Assembly: GCA_043789035.1 (NCBI GenBank)
Contig: JAYWIG010000129.1
Span: 1-54,708 of the forward strand
DNA: 54,708 bases
Source: JAYWIG01 sp043789035
Lineage (GTDB): Bacteria > Pseudomonadota > Gammaproteobacteria > Burkholderiales > Burkholderiaceae_E
Direction of reading: 5' to 3'
Part shown: positions 36,172-44,187 of the stretch, piece by piece
How the letters are laid out: each line of letters starts with the position of its first letter
Numbering within the stretch: position 1 is the first letter of the stretch
The notes under the pieces: model-generated
What the model was told of the DNA's origin: nothing
The model's database searches: none
What the model saw: the letters and a program-made list of their open reading frames with translations, nothing else
Position numbers and translations under genes: made by a program

Positions 36172-36306
36172 ATCCAAAATCTATCATAAGGGCGCTCAAA
36201 CTAGCGTACCGAAAAACAAACGCGCGCTGCTTGCCTACATGCTTGCCGCCCAACGGTCGATTAAGCGCCATTAACGCAACAGGCCCAGGCATCTCGCTAT
36301 AGAAAC

Positions 36307-37134
36307 CTACTTTTGACAGCTCGCACAAAAGTAACTTGCTCGTTGCTGCTGACGGATCAAGCGGATTGGGTTGTTACACACTCGACATGGCTTGCCCTGC
36401 CTATTGTAGGCAAAGTAAGTCAGCTGAAAATAACCACTTTCACCCGAAGAGTTTTTGAAGTCCCGCAGGGTCGACCCGCCCTGCTCAATGGCGCTAGCGA
36501 GGATTTCCTTTATCGCAAGCGCCAGCTTGAGATACTCTGCCTTGGTCACTCGCCCAGCCGCTCGACCAGGCCTTACGCCGGCACGAAATAAAGTCTCTGA
36601 GCAGTAAATGTTGCCAACGCCGACAACTGCATGGCCTGCCAGTAAAAATTGCTTTACAGAAACCTTGCGCCCTCGACTCAAACGAAACAACAACTCGCCA
36701 TTGAATGCGTCATCGAAGGGCTCTATACCAAGCGTTTCTAAAAGTGCGTGGCCTGGCAGCCCAGCATCAGGAGAGGGATTAATCCAAAGCACGGCACCAA
36801 ATCGACGAGGGTCGTTATAGCGCAACACGCCCTGCTCGAAAACAATGTCCAAGTGGTCATGGGCGGAGTGCTTTGGCGCTGAGTCATACCAAACAAAACT
36901 ACCGGTCATCCCTAAATGAACAAGTAGATGCCCGGTATTTCCACTAGCTATCAGCAAATACTTGCCTCTACGTTGTATGTCACCGACCCGTTGATGTAAC
37001 AATTTCTCTCTTAGGTCGGAAGGAAAGGGCCAACGCAGGCCTTCTCGTCGCAGAATAACATCTATGACCTTCCGATTTGTTATTTTGGCAACGAGTCCAC
37101 GACGGACAACTTCGACTTCAGGTAATTCAGGCAT
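36307..37134 (-). CDS. mutM: Formamidopyrimidine-DNA glycosylase
   Basis: MutM (Fpg) excises 8-oxoguanine and formamidopyrimidines and cuts the abasic site. The 275-aa protein begins MPELPEVEVVRRGL with catalytic Pro2 and Glu3, has the helix-two-turn-helix (LAGHAVVGVGNIYCSETLFRAG), and ends in a zinc finger with C-R-V-C and C-A-S-C. It starts the minus-strand mutM-GTPase-mutY group. A 129-bp gap to the GTPase gene holds no other feature. Confidence 0.96.
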   Translation of the reverse strand: MPELPEVEVVRRGLVAKITNRKVIDVILRREGLRWPFPSDLREKLLHQRVGDIQRRGKYLLIASGNTGHLLVHLGMTGSFVWYDSAPKHSAHDHLDIVFEQGVLRYNDPRRFGAVLWINPSPDAGLPGHALLETLGIEPFDDAFNGELLFRLSRGRKVSVKQFLLAGHAVVGVGNIYCSETLFRAGVRPGRAAGRVTKAEYLKLALAIKEILASAIEQGGSTLRDFKNSSGESGYFQLTYFAYNRQGKPCRVCNNPIRLIRQQQRASYFCASCQK

Positions 37135-37168
37135 TGCTGTGGAGTTTAAATCAACCTAAGATGGCTTT

Positions 37169-38917
37169 ATGAGTAAAACACTTCAAAAATTTAAACAAGG
37201 CGCTCAATTTAGGTATTCCAACGCCATCGCATTGACGTTTGCTTTGGCAATCGGTATGGCTCAACCGGCCTTAGCAAACACGGAACCTGCAGTTGAGCCA
37301 CTAAATGACTTAACCCCTTCAATTCTCTTTCAACTGCTTGCAGCTGAGATTGCCCAACAAAGAGGACAGCTTTCAACGGCTGGTGCCACCTATTTATCGT
37401 TAGCGAAATCAACACGCGATTCTCGCTTAGCAAAGAGGGCTGCCGAAATTTTCCTAGGTGAACGTTCTTTCGACGGCGCGCTGCAAGCCAGTCAACTCTG
37501 GGTTGAGCTTGCACCCAATAGCGATGCGGCCTCCAGCACCTTAGAAGCACTTTACATGTCCAGCGGTCGCCTAGCGCCAGCCGAACCCCTGCTTTTAAAG
37601 CGCCTGAATAAGGCTAGGCAAGACAAAACCCTTGCAGAGGTATACGGCGGGTTTGAGCGATTATTGGCCCGTGCACCCGACCGGCGAGCAAGCTTTGAGC
37701 TACTTGAGCGGATTAGTAAGCCCGATTTAGAGGTTCCAGCGGCGCGATCTGCTTTAGGCGCACTTGCAGCCAATAGCGGGAACTTTGACAGAGCCGCGCT
37801 GGAAGCCCAAGCTGCTTTAAAACTACAACCTAATTTTGAGCCCAATGCTGTCAATGCTGCGGCCTATTTACAGCAAACAAAAGCCGGCGCTAAAGCAGCG
37901 ATTACCGTCATCAAGGCTTTTGTGGATGCAAACCCGAAAGCAACGGAGGCCCGAGTTACCTACGCTAGATTACTTTCAATTGATGGGCAAAATGAAGCAT
38001 CGAAAGCTGAGTTGGCGCGACTTCTAAAGGACGATTCCAACAATCCGACGGTTCTTTACTCGTTGGCACAAGTAAGTGTTCAGCTCAAACAAAATGCTGA
38101 TGCAAAAAAGTATCTCAATCAATTCATTGAACTTCCGCGTAGCGTACCCAGAGACAATAACAGCGCCTACTACTTCCAGGCTCAAATTTCTGAAGATGAA
38201 AACGATTTGGTGCAAGCCATTGAGTGGTATTCCAAAGTACAGCGTGGCGAAAGATTCATGCCCGCAATCATGAGAAGGGCAGCCCTACTCGGAAAAGCCA
38301 ATCGCCTAGCCGAGGGCCGCACGCTTTTGCAGAGTATTTCGCCCACTAACGCACGTGAGCGCCAACAACTACTTTCCGCTGAAGCAGGGCTCTTAAGGCA
38401 AGCTAATCAGCTCGACGAGGCATTCAAATTACTCGACACAGAGCTCGAAAAATCACCCAACAACTTGGATTTACTTTACGAGCATGGCACGGCGGCAGAA
38501 CGCGTGAATAAGCTTGATATGATGGAGAGATCCTTTAAGAAACTCATCGAATTGGAGCCTAATCGCGCAGAAGCCTATAACGCCTTAGGTTACGGTTTTG
38601 CTGATCGAAACATCCGCTTACCTGAAGCTCTTCAATTGATTGAAAAGGCGGTAAAGCTCGCCCCGGAAAACGGTGCCATTCTCGATAGCATGGGTTGGGT
38701 GCTCTTTAGACTGAACCGACTTCCAGAGGCACTCGACTATCTTCAAAGGGCTTATAAACTAACGCCTGACGCAGAAGTCGCAGTACACATCGGTGAAGTT
38801 CTGTGGAAGATGGGCAAGCTCGAAGACGCAAAGGCGATGTGGCGAGCCGCCAAGGAAAAAGAGCCGACTAGTGAAGTTTTGAAGGAAACGCTAGCTCGTC
38901 TTAATGCAAGTCTTTAA
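37169..38917 (+). CDS. Secreted tetratricopeptide-repeat protein
   Basis: The 582-aa protein has a Sec signal peptide (about 1-36, ending PALA) and is otherwise made of TPR-like helical repeats. Recognisable TPR units are near the C-terminus (RAEAYNALGYGFADRNIRLP, ENGAILDSMGWVLFRLNRLP). It belongs to the TPR family that sits before lolB in betaproteobacteria. A role in the envelope as a scaffold is inferred; no enzyme motif is seen. Its end overlaps the lolB start by 14 bp. Confidence 0.87.
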   Translation: MSKTLQKFKQGAQFRYSNAIALTFALAIGMAQPALANTEPAVEPLNDLTPSILFQLLAAEIAQQRGQLSTAGATYLSLAKSTRDSRLAKRAAEIFLGERSFDGALQASQLWVELAPNSDAASSTLEALYMSSGRLAPAEPLLLKRLNKARQDKTLAEVYGGFERLLARAPDRRASFELLERISKPDLEVPAARSALGALAANSGNFDRAALEAQAALKLQPNFEPNAVNAAAYLQQTKAGAKAAITVIKAFVDANPKATEARVTYARLLSIDGQNEASKAELARLLKDDSNNPTVLYSLAQVSVQLKQNADAKKYLNQFIELPRSVPRDNNSAYYFQAQISEDENDLVQAIEWYSKVQRGERFMPAIMRRAALLGKANRLAEGRTLLQSISPTNARERQQLLSAEAGLLRQANQLDEAFKLLDTELEKSPNNLDLLYEHGTAAERVNKLDMMERSFKKLIELEPNRAEAYNALGYGFADRNIRLPEALQLIEKAVKLAPENGAILDSMGWVLFRLNRLPEALDYLQRAYKLTPDAEVAVHIGEVLWKMGKLEDAKAMWRAAKEKEPTSEVLKETLARLNASL

Positions 38918-39482
38918 TTCGGTCTGCCGGCTAAGCGCAGGCCTCGCTTTCTTGCTTATTTTTGCTGGGTGCGCTAGCTTAAACCCAGCGCCTCAAATGT
39001 CTGAAGCTTCTTTTCAACGCGAAGGGCGATTTTCTGTAACTGCCTATGAAAAGGACCAACAAACGGTCCTCGATAGGCAAAGCGGCGGTTTTTCGGCGGA
39101 CATCTCGGCAAACGCCGCTCGTCTAGACCTCGTCTCACCCCTTGGGCAAATTCTGGCGAGGGTTTCAGTCGCACCTAACCTTGCAACGATAGAAACAGCT
39201 CAAGGCCAGAAATACAGCGACACTTCAGAGACTGCCGATCAAAGAGTGACCGAAAAAGCACTCGGCATCCCGTTACCCCTGCTTGGATTGAGCCAAAGCC
39301 TCATTAGCACTCGATCTATTGTGGTTCCTGGCTGGAATACTGAACTTCTAGAAACCGTCAATCAACGTCCAAAACGGCTGAGAATGACATGGATACGACA
39401 ATTTGACGAAAGTAAGCACTTCGACACCCTTTTAAACTCGGAAATTGGCAGAATAGTGGTCTTAGTGATCATTAATGAATAA
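38904..39482 (+). CDS. lolB: Outer-membrane lipoprotein receptor LolB
   Basis: LolB takes lipoproteins from LolA and inserts them into the outer membrane. The 192-aa protein has a lipobox (IFAGCAS, Cys about 23), FQREGRFSVTAYEKD and the LolB beta-barrel core (GGFSADISANAARLDLVSPLG). It is located between the TPR gene and ispE, the common order lolB-ispE-tRNA-Gln-prs. Confidence 0.92.
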   Translation: MQVFNSVCRLSAGLAFLLIFAGCASLNPAPQMSEASFQREGRFSVTAYEKDQQTVLDRQSGGFSADISANAARLDLVSPLGQILARVSVAPNLATIETAQGQKYSDTSETADQRVTEKALGIPLPLLGLSQSLISTRSIVVPGWNTELLETVNQRPKRLRMTWIRQFDESKHFDTLLNSEIGRIVVLVIINE

Positions 39483-40611
39483 TCTTAGAAATATCCCCGC
39501 ACCGGCCAAATTGAACTTGTTTTTGCATGTCGTTGGTCAACGAGACGACGGTTACCACTTGCTCGAAACATTTTTCGATCTCATTGATTGGAATGACACG
39601 ATCAGCTTCGATCTTCGTAGTGATGGTGCGTTAGTACTTGCAAACCCACTTCCGGGCGTTCCGCCACAGATCGACTTATGCGTTCAGGCGGCGGCCCATC
39701 TTGCCCAATATGCGCGCAGTCGCGAACGCGATGTGCCAGGTGTAACAATATCGGTGGACAAACAATTGCCGATAGGTGGTGGTATTGGAGGGGGCAGCTC
39801 GGACGCCGCCACTACACTCTTGGCCTTAAATCGGTTATGGAATTTAAATTTTCCACGGGCAACACTCGCGAAAATTGGCCTTGGTCTAGGCGCCGATGTT
39901 CCTGTTTTTATTCAAGGCCTGCCATCTTGGGCCAGTGGCATTGGCGAGAAGCTTGAACCCACAAAGCTGTGGCCTGGCCTGTTTTATGTCGTGCTAGTGC
40001 CAGACACCCAAGTGCCAACTTCAGCGATATTTTCAGCGCCTGAATTGACAAGAAATACAAAACCCCTCAGAATCGAGGGTTCTCTTTTCGAGGAATCTTT
40101 GTTGCTAGAAACCATGCAGTTGCCGTCAAGTAAATCTCGCGGACTGGCTGGAAAGTTAGATGGAAAGCTGAGTGAGAAACTAGGTGAAAAACTAAGTGAA
40201 AAAACACCAGCAAACATAGATTCATCAAAAACAGATACGAAGTCGGTGTTAGTAGCAAATGCGGGAACGCCTAATTTAGGGGTTTCTAATTCGGTTATAA
40301 GCAGCGCTCAGGTGGTGAAGTTTTTAGGCTTGAAGAATGATTTGCAATCGGTGGCGGTAACTCGCTTTCCAAAGGTCGCAGGTGCATTAGCAGTACTAAA
40401 AGCAGCATCAGCAGGGCATCATTCGGCGAACATGGTTGTCCCTCCTAGGATGACCGGTTCGGGCGCTTGTGTGTTCGCTGGTTTTTCTTCCCAAGAAACG
40501 GCGTTGGCCGTTGCGGAGAAAGCAACCTTGGCAGCTGAAGCTAACACCTTCATCAAAGTGGCCAGATCGTTGAAGCAGCATCCTTTGCGGGAGTGGAGCT
40601 TCTCGGTTTAA
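39475..40611 (+). CDS. ispE: 4-diphosphocytidyl-2-C-methyl-D-erythritol kinase, with insertion
   Basis: IspE phosphorylates CDP-methylerythritol in the MEP pathway for isoprenoids. The 378-aa protein begins with PAPAKLNLFLHVVGQRDDGYH and has the ATP-binding GGGIGGGSSDAATTLLALNRL (about 101-121). It is about 80-90 aa longer than the usual 280-300. The extra sequence lies mainly at residues 205-280, between ELTRNTKPL and KNDLQSV, and includes a GKL/EKL repeat. A smaller addition precedes the C-terminal MTGSGACVFAGF. The conserved motifs on both sides are intact and in frame. It overlaps lolB by 8 bp. Confidence 0.93.
   Translation: MNNLRNIPAPAKLNLFLHVVGQRDDGYHLLETFFDLIDWNDTISFDLRSDGALVLANPLPGVPPQIDLCVQAAAHLAQYARSRERDVPGVTISVDKQLPIGGGIGGGSSDAATTLLALNRLWNLNFPRATLAKIGLGLGADVPVFIQGLPSWASGIGEKLEPTKLWPGLFYVVLVPDTQVPTSAIFSAPELTRNTKPLRIEGSLFEESLLLETMQLPSSKSRGLAGKLDGKLSEKLGEKLSEKTPANIDSSKTDTKSVLVANAGTPNLGVSNSVISSAQVVKFLGLKNDLQSVAVTRFPKVAGALAVLKAASAGHHSANMVVPPRMTGSGACVFAGFSSQETALAVAEKATLAAEANTFIKVARSLKQHPLREWSFSV
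40147..40206 (+). repeat. Short tandem repeat coding for GKL/EKL units in ispE
   Basis: Degenerate units of about 12-15 bp, each ending in AAR-YTR, encode G-K-L-D-G-K-L-S-E-K-L-G-E-K-L-S-E-K-T within the ispE insertion. The repeat drifts in third positions (AAG TTA, AAG CTG, AAA CTA, AAA CTA). Confidence 0.7.
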
Positions 40612-40670
40612 GCTAAACGGTTTAGTAGTTTTGTAAGGCATATCACTATGCTTTGCTTCAGTAGTACAAA

Positions 40671-40747
40671 TGGGGAGTCGCCAAGTTGGTTAAGGCACCG
40701 GATTTTGATTCCGGCATGCGAAGGTTCGAATCCTTCTTCCCCAGCCA
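40671..40747 (+). tRNA. tRNA-Gln (anticodon UUG)
   Basis: A full 77-nt cloverleaf with encoded CCA. The acceptor stem is TGGGGAG with TTCCCCA and discriminator G. The D-arm contains AGTTGGTTAAGG, the anticodon stem-loop is CCGGA-TTTTGAT-TCCGG with anticodon TTG at 40705-40707, and the T-loop is GGTTCGAATCC. The gene lies between ispE and prs, the usual betaproteobacterial position. Confidence 0.98.
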
Positions 40748-40765
40748 CCACACAAGTGTTGCCAT

Positions 40766-41770
40766 ATGAATGTACCGAATCCATTACTCCGCCGCAACAC
40801 TGACTCAACTGATAGCAATCTAAGCCCTGAAAGCCTTACGATTTTTACCGGTAATGCAAACCCAAAACTCGCAGCTGATGTAGCTAGTCACTTGCACACG
40901 CCCTTGGGCAAAGTACAAGTGAGTCGCTTTTCCGACGGTGAGGTGATGGTTGAGATTAATGAAAATGTCCGCGGTAAAGACTGCTTTGTTTTGCAATCTA
41001 CCTGCGCACCAGCCAATGATCATTTGATGGAAGTCATGATCATGGTTGATGCACTTAAGCGTTCATCGGCTGGTCGAATCACCGCAGCGCTGCCTTACTT
41101 TGGTTATGCCCGGCAAGATCGTCGGGTTCGGTCATCGCGGGTTGCGATTAGCGCTAAAGTGGTGGCGAACATGTTGCAAGTCGCGGGTGTTGATCGCGTT
41201 TTGACGATGGATCTACACGCAGACCAAATTCAAGGCTTCTTCGATATTCCCGTCGACAATATTTACGCTGCGCCTCTGCTATTAGCCGACGTACACAAAC
41301 AAGGTTTCGACAACCTGATTGTTGTTTCGCCGGACGTAGGTGGTGTGGTTCGTGCCCGCGCGTTAGCCAAACGCCTTGACGTTGATTTAGCAATTATTGA
41401 TAAACGCCGCCCAAAGGCAAATGTTTCTGAAGTCATGAACATTATTGGCGATGTTCAAGGCCGCAATTGCGTCATCATGGACGACATGGTTGATACTGCT
41501 AACACCCTGGTAAAAGCAGCGGCTGCATTAAAAGAGCACGGTGCATTATCGGTATACGCGTATTGCACGCACCCTGTATTGTCAGGCGGTGCCGTGAATC
41601 GAATCGAACAATCTGCACTTGATGGCTGCGTAGTCACCGACACCATTCCCTTGCCTCGCGATGCAGCTGCTAGTACGAAGATTCGAGCCCTAAGTTGCGC
41701 GCAGCTATTAGCCGAAACTATTTTGCGAATTAACCGTGCAGATTCAGTGTCTTCACTGTTTGTTGATTAA
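40766..41770 (+). CDS. prs: Ribose-phosphate pyrophosphokinase
   Basis: Prs makes PRPP from ribose-5-phosphate and ATP, feeding histidine, tryptophan, purine and pyrimidine synthesis. The 334-aa protein shows FTGNANPKLA, RQDRRVRSSRVAISAKVVANM, MDLHADQIQGFFDIPVDN, and the PRPP loop VIMDDMVDTANTL. The N-terminus is about 18 aa longer than in close relatives. The ATG lies only 19 bp after the tRNA and has no clear ribosome-binding site, but no later in-frame start precedes the conserved sequence. Confidence 0.96.
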   Translation: MNVPNPLLRRNTDSTDSNLSPESLTIFTGNANPKLAADVASHLHTPLGKVQVSRFSDGEVMVEINENVRGKDCFVLQSTCAPANDHLMEVMIMVDALKRSSAGRITAALPYFGYARQDRRVRSSRVAISAKVVANMLQVAGVDRVLTMDLHADQIQGFFDIPVDNIYAAPLLLADVHKQGFDNLIVVSPDVGGVVRARALAKRLDVDLAIIDKRRPKANVSEVMNIIGDVQGRNCVIMDDMVDTANTLVKAAAALKEHGALSVYAYCTHPVLSGGAVNRIEQSALDGCVVTDTIPLPRDAAASTKIRALSCAQLLAETILRINRADSVSSLFVD

Positions 41771-41799
41771 TGTTTGTCAATGAGTTTTAAGTTTTATTG

Positions 41800-41836
41800 C
41801 CCCGATCTGCGATTTATTTAGCAGTGAGGGTTTTTT
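41800..41836 (+). terminator. Probable terminator after prs
   Basis: CCC and CTGC on the left pair with GCAG and GGG on the right across an internal loop (10-nt apical loop), followed by TTTTTT. It lies 30 bp after the prs stop. The stem is broken, so strength is uncertain. Confidence 0.45.
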
Positions 41837-41839
41837 GTC

Positions 41840-41867
41840 TCCCAACGTTCTGGTCGCGGACTTGGGA
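41840..41867 (+). promoter_or_regulatory. Hairpin in the rplY 5-prime leader
   Basis: TCCCAA (41840-41845) and TTGGGA (41862-41867) form a 6-bp stem with a 16-nt loop, ending 8 bp before the AAAGGAG ribosome-binding site of rplY. It might regulate L25 translation, but I know of no established motif with this form. Confidence 0.3.
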
Positions 41868-41887
41868 ATTTTGTAAAGGAGCTAACA

Positions 41888-42544
41888 ATGAAAGTTGTAG
41901 CCACAGCGAGAAAATTGCAGGGAACGAGTGCGAGCCGCCGCCTGCGTAATTCAGGCCATGTGCCAGCTATTGTTTATGGTGGTAAGGGCGAACCTACTTC
42001 AGTGTCTATAGAGCATAACCCGCTCTGGCACGCATTAAAGGTAGAGTCATTCCATTCATCGATTCTCGATTTAGAGATCGATGGCAGCATACAACAGGTT
42101 TTGTTACGTAACGTACAAATGCATGCGTTCAAACAGCAAGTGCAACATATCGACTTCCAGCGTGTAGATGCTGATCAGAAGATCCATATGAAGGTACCTT
42201 TCCACTTTGTTAATCAAGATATTTCACCAGCGGTGAAAATTTCTGCTGGTATCGTAAGCCACATCTTGAACGACATTATGGTCAGCTGCTTACCAAAGGA
42301 TTTGCCGAGCTTCATCGAAGTTGACTTGGCAAACTTGGCATCTGGCAAGCCATTGCACGTTAAAGACGTTACGTTCCCAGCGGGTGTTTCGCCTGTATTG
42401 CGTGGTAAAGAGAACCCAGTTCTTGTTACCGTAGCAACGCCTGGCGGCAAAGCTGAAGAAGAGCCTGCACCTACTGCCGCAGCAGCACCGGCAAAAGCAG
42501 CAGCTCCAGCGAAAGCAGCAGCACCTGCAAAAGACAAGAAGTAA
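41888..42544 (+). CDS. rplY: 50S ribosomal protein L25 (general stress protein Ctc form)
   Basis: L25 binds 5S rRNA in the large subunit. The 218-aa protein has the N-terminal L25 domain (KVVATARKLQGTSASRRLRN, then PAIVYGGKG) and the C-terminal TL5/Ctc domain. The end is a low-complexity Ala/Pro/Lys tail with three AAPAKA-type units. AAAGGAG lies 7 bp upstream of the ATG. The order prs-rplY-pth is widely conserved. Confidence 0.96.
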   Translation: MKVVATARKLQGTSASRRLRNSGHVPAIVYGGKGEPTSVSIEHNPLWHALKVESFHSSILDLEIDGSIQQVLLRNVQMHAFKQQVQHIDFQRVDADQKIHMKVPFHFVNQDISPAVKISAGIVSHILNDIMVSCLPKDLPSFIEVDLANLASGKPLHVKDVTFPAGVSPVLRGKENPVLVTVATPGGKAEEEPAPTAAAAPAKAAAPAKAAAPAKDKK

Positions 42545-42564
42545 TCTAGTCTATCTTTGTAGAA

Positions 42565-42597
42565 TAAGCCCTCCGCTGCAAGGCGTGAGGGCTTTTT
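42565..42597 (+). terminator. Rho-independent terminator after rplY
   Basis: AAGCCCTC pairs with GAGGGCTT around a CGC/GCG inner stem, followed by TTTTTT. It lies about 20 bp after the rplY stop and just before pth, which therefore has to be made by read-through or its own promoter. Confidence 0.85.
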
Positions 42598-42612
42598 TAT
42601 GACCCACATTTT

Positions 42613-43200
42613 ATGACCATTAAATTAATCGTCGGCTTGGGTAATCCCGGCAAAGAATATGAAAGTACCCGCCACAACGCGGGCTTTTGGTTTGTCGACG
42701 AAATGGCAAAGCGGCTAGGTGCTGACATTAAGCGCGACGCAAAATTTTTTGGCTCGGTTGGCAAAGGTAACGTTGCTGGTGTACCGGTTTGGTTTTTGAA
42801 ACCATCGACATTTATGAATCGATCTGGCCAAGCAGTTGCCGCGTTAGCAAATTTTTATCAGATACTGCCGGAAGAAATTTTGGTTGCGCATGATGAACTT
42901 GATTTGTTGCCGGGGCAAACAAAAATGAAACGGGCTGGTGGCCATGCAGGACACAACGGCCTAAGAGACATTCAAGCGAAAATGGCTAGCCCAGATTTTT
43001 GGCGTTTGAGAATTGGCATCGGCCACCCGCGTACTTTAGAACTCCAGCAGCAAGTAGCCGATTTTGTATTGCACCCACCTAGCAAGCTTGATCGAAAATT
43101 AATCGATGCTGACATTGATAGGGCAGCCGACGTGATGCCGGAATGTGTTGCAGGGCAGTTTGAGGCGGCGATGATGCGGTTGCATACGTTGAATTCCTAG
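42613..43200 (+). CDS. pth: Peptidyl-tRNA hydrolase
   Basis: Pth recycles peptidyl-tRNA by hydrolysing the ester bond. The 195-aa protein has VGLGNPGKEYESTRHNAGFW (catalytic His in TRHNAG), LKPSTFMNRSGQAV, VAHDELDLLPG and the GGHAGHNGLRDI loop. It is the last conserved housekeeping gene before the accessory region. Confidence 0.97.
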   Translation: MTIKLIVGLGNPGKEYESTRHNAGFWFVDEMAKRLGADIKRDAKFFGSVGKGNVAGVPVWFLKPSTFMNRSGQAVAALANFYQILPEEILVAHDELDLLPGQTKMKRAGGHAGHNGLRDIQAKMASPDFWRLRIGIGHPRTLELQQQVADFVLHPPSKLDRKLIDADIDRAADVMPECVAGQFEAAMMRLHTLNS

Positions 43201-43229
43201 TCCAAAAGGTCGTACGCTTTACCTGCAAC

Positions 43230-43597
43230 TGGTGCCCATGCTACCCTTTACCAACGAAAGAAGACTGGCAAACACTTAGCTCGATCAAGACATCTGAGGT
43301 AGCAAGAATGGCTGTCGGCGTGAGTGCGCTTAAAGAGGTGCTTTTAGACTACGCTCGAATTCATGGGGGCACTTTTTTTATTACGGTTCAGTCGCCAAGG
43401 GCACTTTACGCCACAACAGCGATATCGACATTTTGATCGATTTCCCAAGCGAATGTATTTCCGATGCTTGGCGGTTTTGTGAAAACGCATGCCGCCAGCA
43501 AGGCCTAACTCCAGACGTTAGACCCAAAAGCCTTTGCTCTTCCAAGTTTCTTGAAAAGGCTCTTGTAGGGGCAGTGGAGCTTAAGGGTGAAAGATGA
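43230..43597 (+). pseudogene. Remnant of a MNT-type nucleotidyltransferase (toxin-antitoxin partner)
   Basis: One frame gives EDWQTLSSIKTSEVARMAVG and VSALKEVLLDYARIHGGTFF up to a run of seven T (43373-43379). The next frame continues YYGSVAKGTLRHNSDIDILI and goes on to a stop at 43595-43597. GSVAKG-x10-DID is the nucleotidyltransferase metal site of MNT/MntA antitoxins. One extra T would restore the frame. No start codon precedes the N-terminal part, which runs straight from the pth stop. So the gene is both decapitated and frameshifted, unless the single-base shift is a sequencing error. Confidence 0.75.
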
Positions 43598-43795
43598 TCG
43601 GTGGTTAGAAATTGAAGAAGACTTCAATGGCGCTTCCAACCATTTTAGGCTAGCCGTGCAGTTGTTTAAACGAGGTGGCTTTGCCGAAGAAGGAATCGAG
43701 GGGTATGCGCTGACGTATCCGTCTTTGCTGCCGAAAGCCTTTCTGAGAGCCTGTTACCAGAACTAAAAGCGTTCCAAGCACTCATCGACAGTTAA
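43587..43795 (+). pseudogene. Internally deleted HepT-like/nucleotidyltransferase-substrate-binding protein
   Basis: A GTG at 43587 overlaps the nucleotidyltransferase end by 11 bp and opens KDDRWLEIEEDFNGASNHFR, then LAVQLFKRGGFAEEGIEGYA, the N-terminus of the HEPN-like partner family. The frame soon becomes unrelated and stops at 43766. A different frame then encodes LSESLLPELKAFQALIDS, which resembles the family C-terminus. The middle (roughly 80 residues) is missing. The pair is therefore a decayed toxin-antitoxin module. Confidence 0.65.
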
Positions 43796-43834
43796 AGCAG
43801 AAAAATAGAACACATACGTTTGATTAATTCAAAG

Positions 43835-43850
43835 TTCAATTATTATTGAA
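43835..43850. promoter_or_regulatory. arsR: Candidate ArsR operator
   Basis: TTCAAT-TATT-ATTGAA is a perfect 6-bp inverted repeat 2 bp before the arsR ATG. A TTGATT at 43820-43825 could be the -35 element, putting the -10 inside the repeat. ArsR proteins commonly repress their own operon through such a site. No ribosome-binding site is visible, so arsR may be translated leaderlessly. Confidence 0.55.
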
Positions 43851-43852
43851 AT

Positions 43853-44185
43853 ATGGAAGAAAAAATAGTCGTTCAATCTCTCGCCGCATTAGCGCAACCG
43901 TTCCGCCTTCGTGTGTTCAAAGCCTTGGTGGTTGCAGGTGCCAATGGCAGCACCCCAAGCGTTCTATCTGAGCAGCTCGCCATCCCCGCGACAACGCTTT
44001 CGTTTCACCTCAAAGAGCTGACCTATGCCGGGCTGGTCAGCCAAGAGCGGGAGGGCAGAAACATTGTCTACAAAGCCGCATTCGAGCAAATGACGCAACT
44101 CATGGGTTATTTGCTTGAAAACTGCTGCGAAGGTGATGCGAACAAATCTTGCCCGCCGATGAAATCCTTGAAATCGAAATGCTAG
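43853..44185 (+). CDS. arsR: ArsR-family arsenical-responsive repressor
   Basis: Winged-helix metalloregulator that should leave its operator when As(III) binds. The 110-aa protein has the ArsR recognition region (LSEQLAIPATTLSFHLKELT, about 43-62), beta-wing (REGRNIVYKAAF), and a C-terminal cysteine cluster CCEGDANKSC (about 92-101). The Cys are not in the helix-4 position of the E. coli ArsR, so this is the type with a C-terminal thiol site. First gene of arsR-arsC-aquaporin. Confidence 0.9.
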   Translation: MEEKIVVQSLAALAQPFRLRVFKALVVAGANGSTPSVLSEQLAIPATTLSFHLKELTYAGLVSQEREGRNIVYKAAFEQMTQLMGYLLENCCEGDANKSCPPMKSLKSKC

Positions 44186-44187
44186 TC

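Noticed and set aside
40613..40625. CTAAAC-G-GTTTAG inverted repeat after ispE as a terminator.
   Set aside because: Too short and AT-rich with almost no loop; it may simply be chance.
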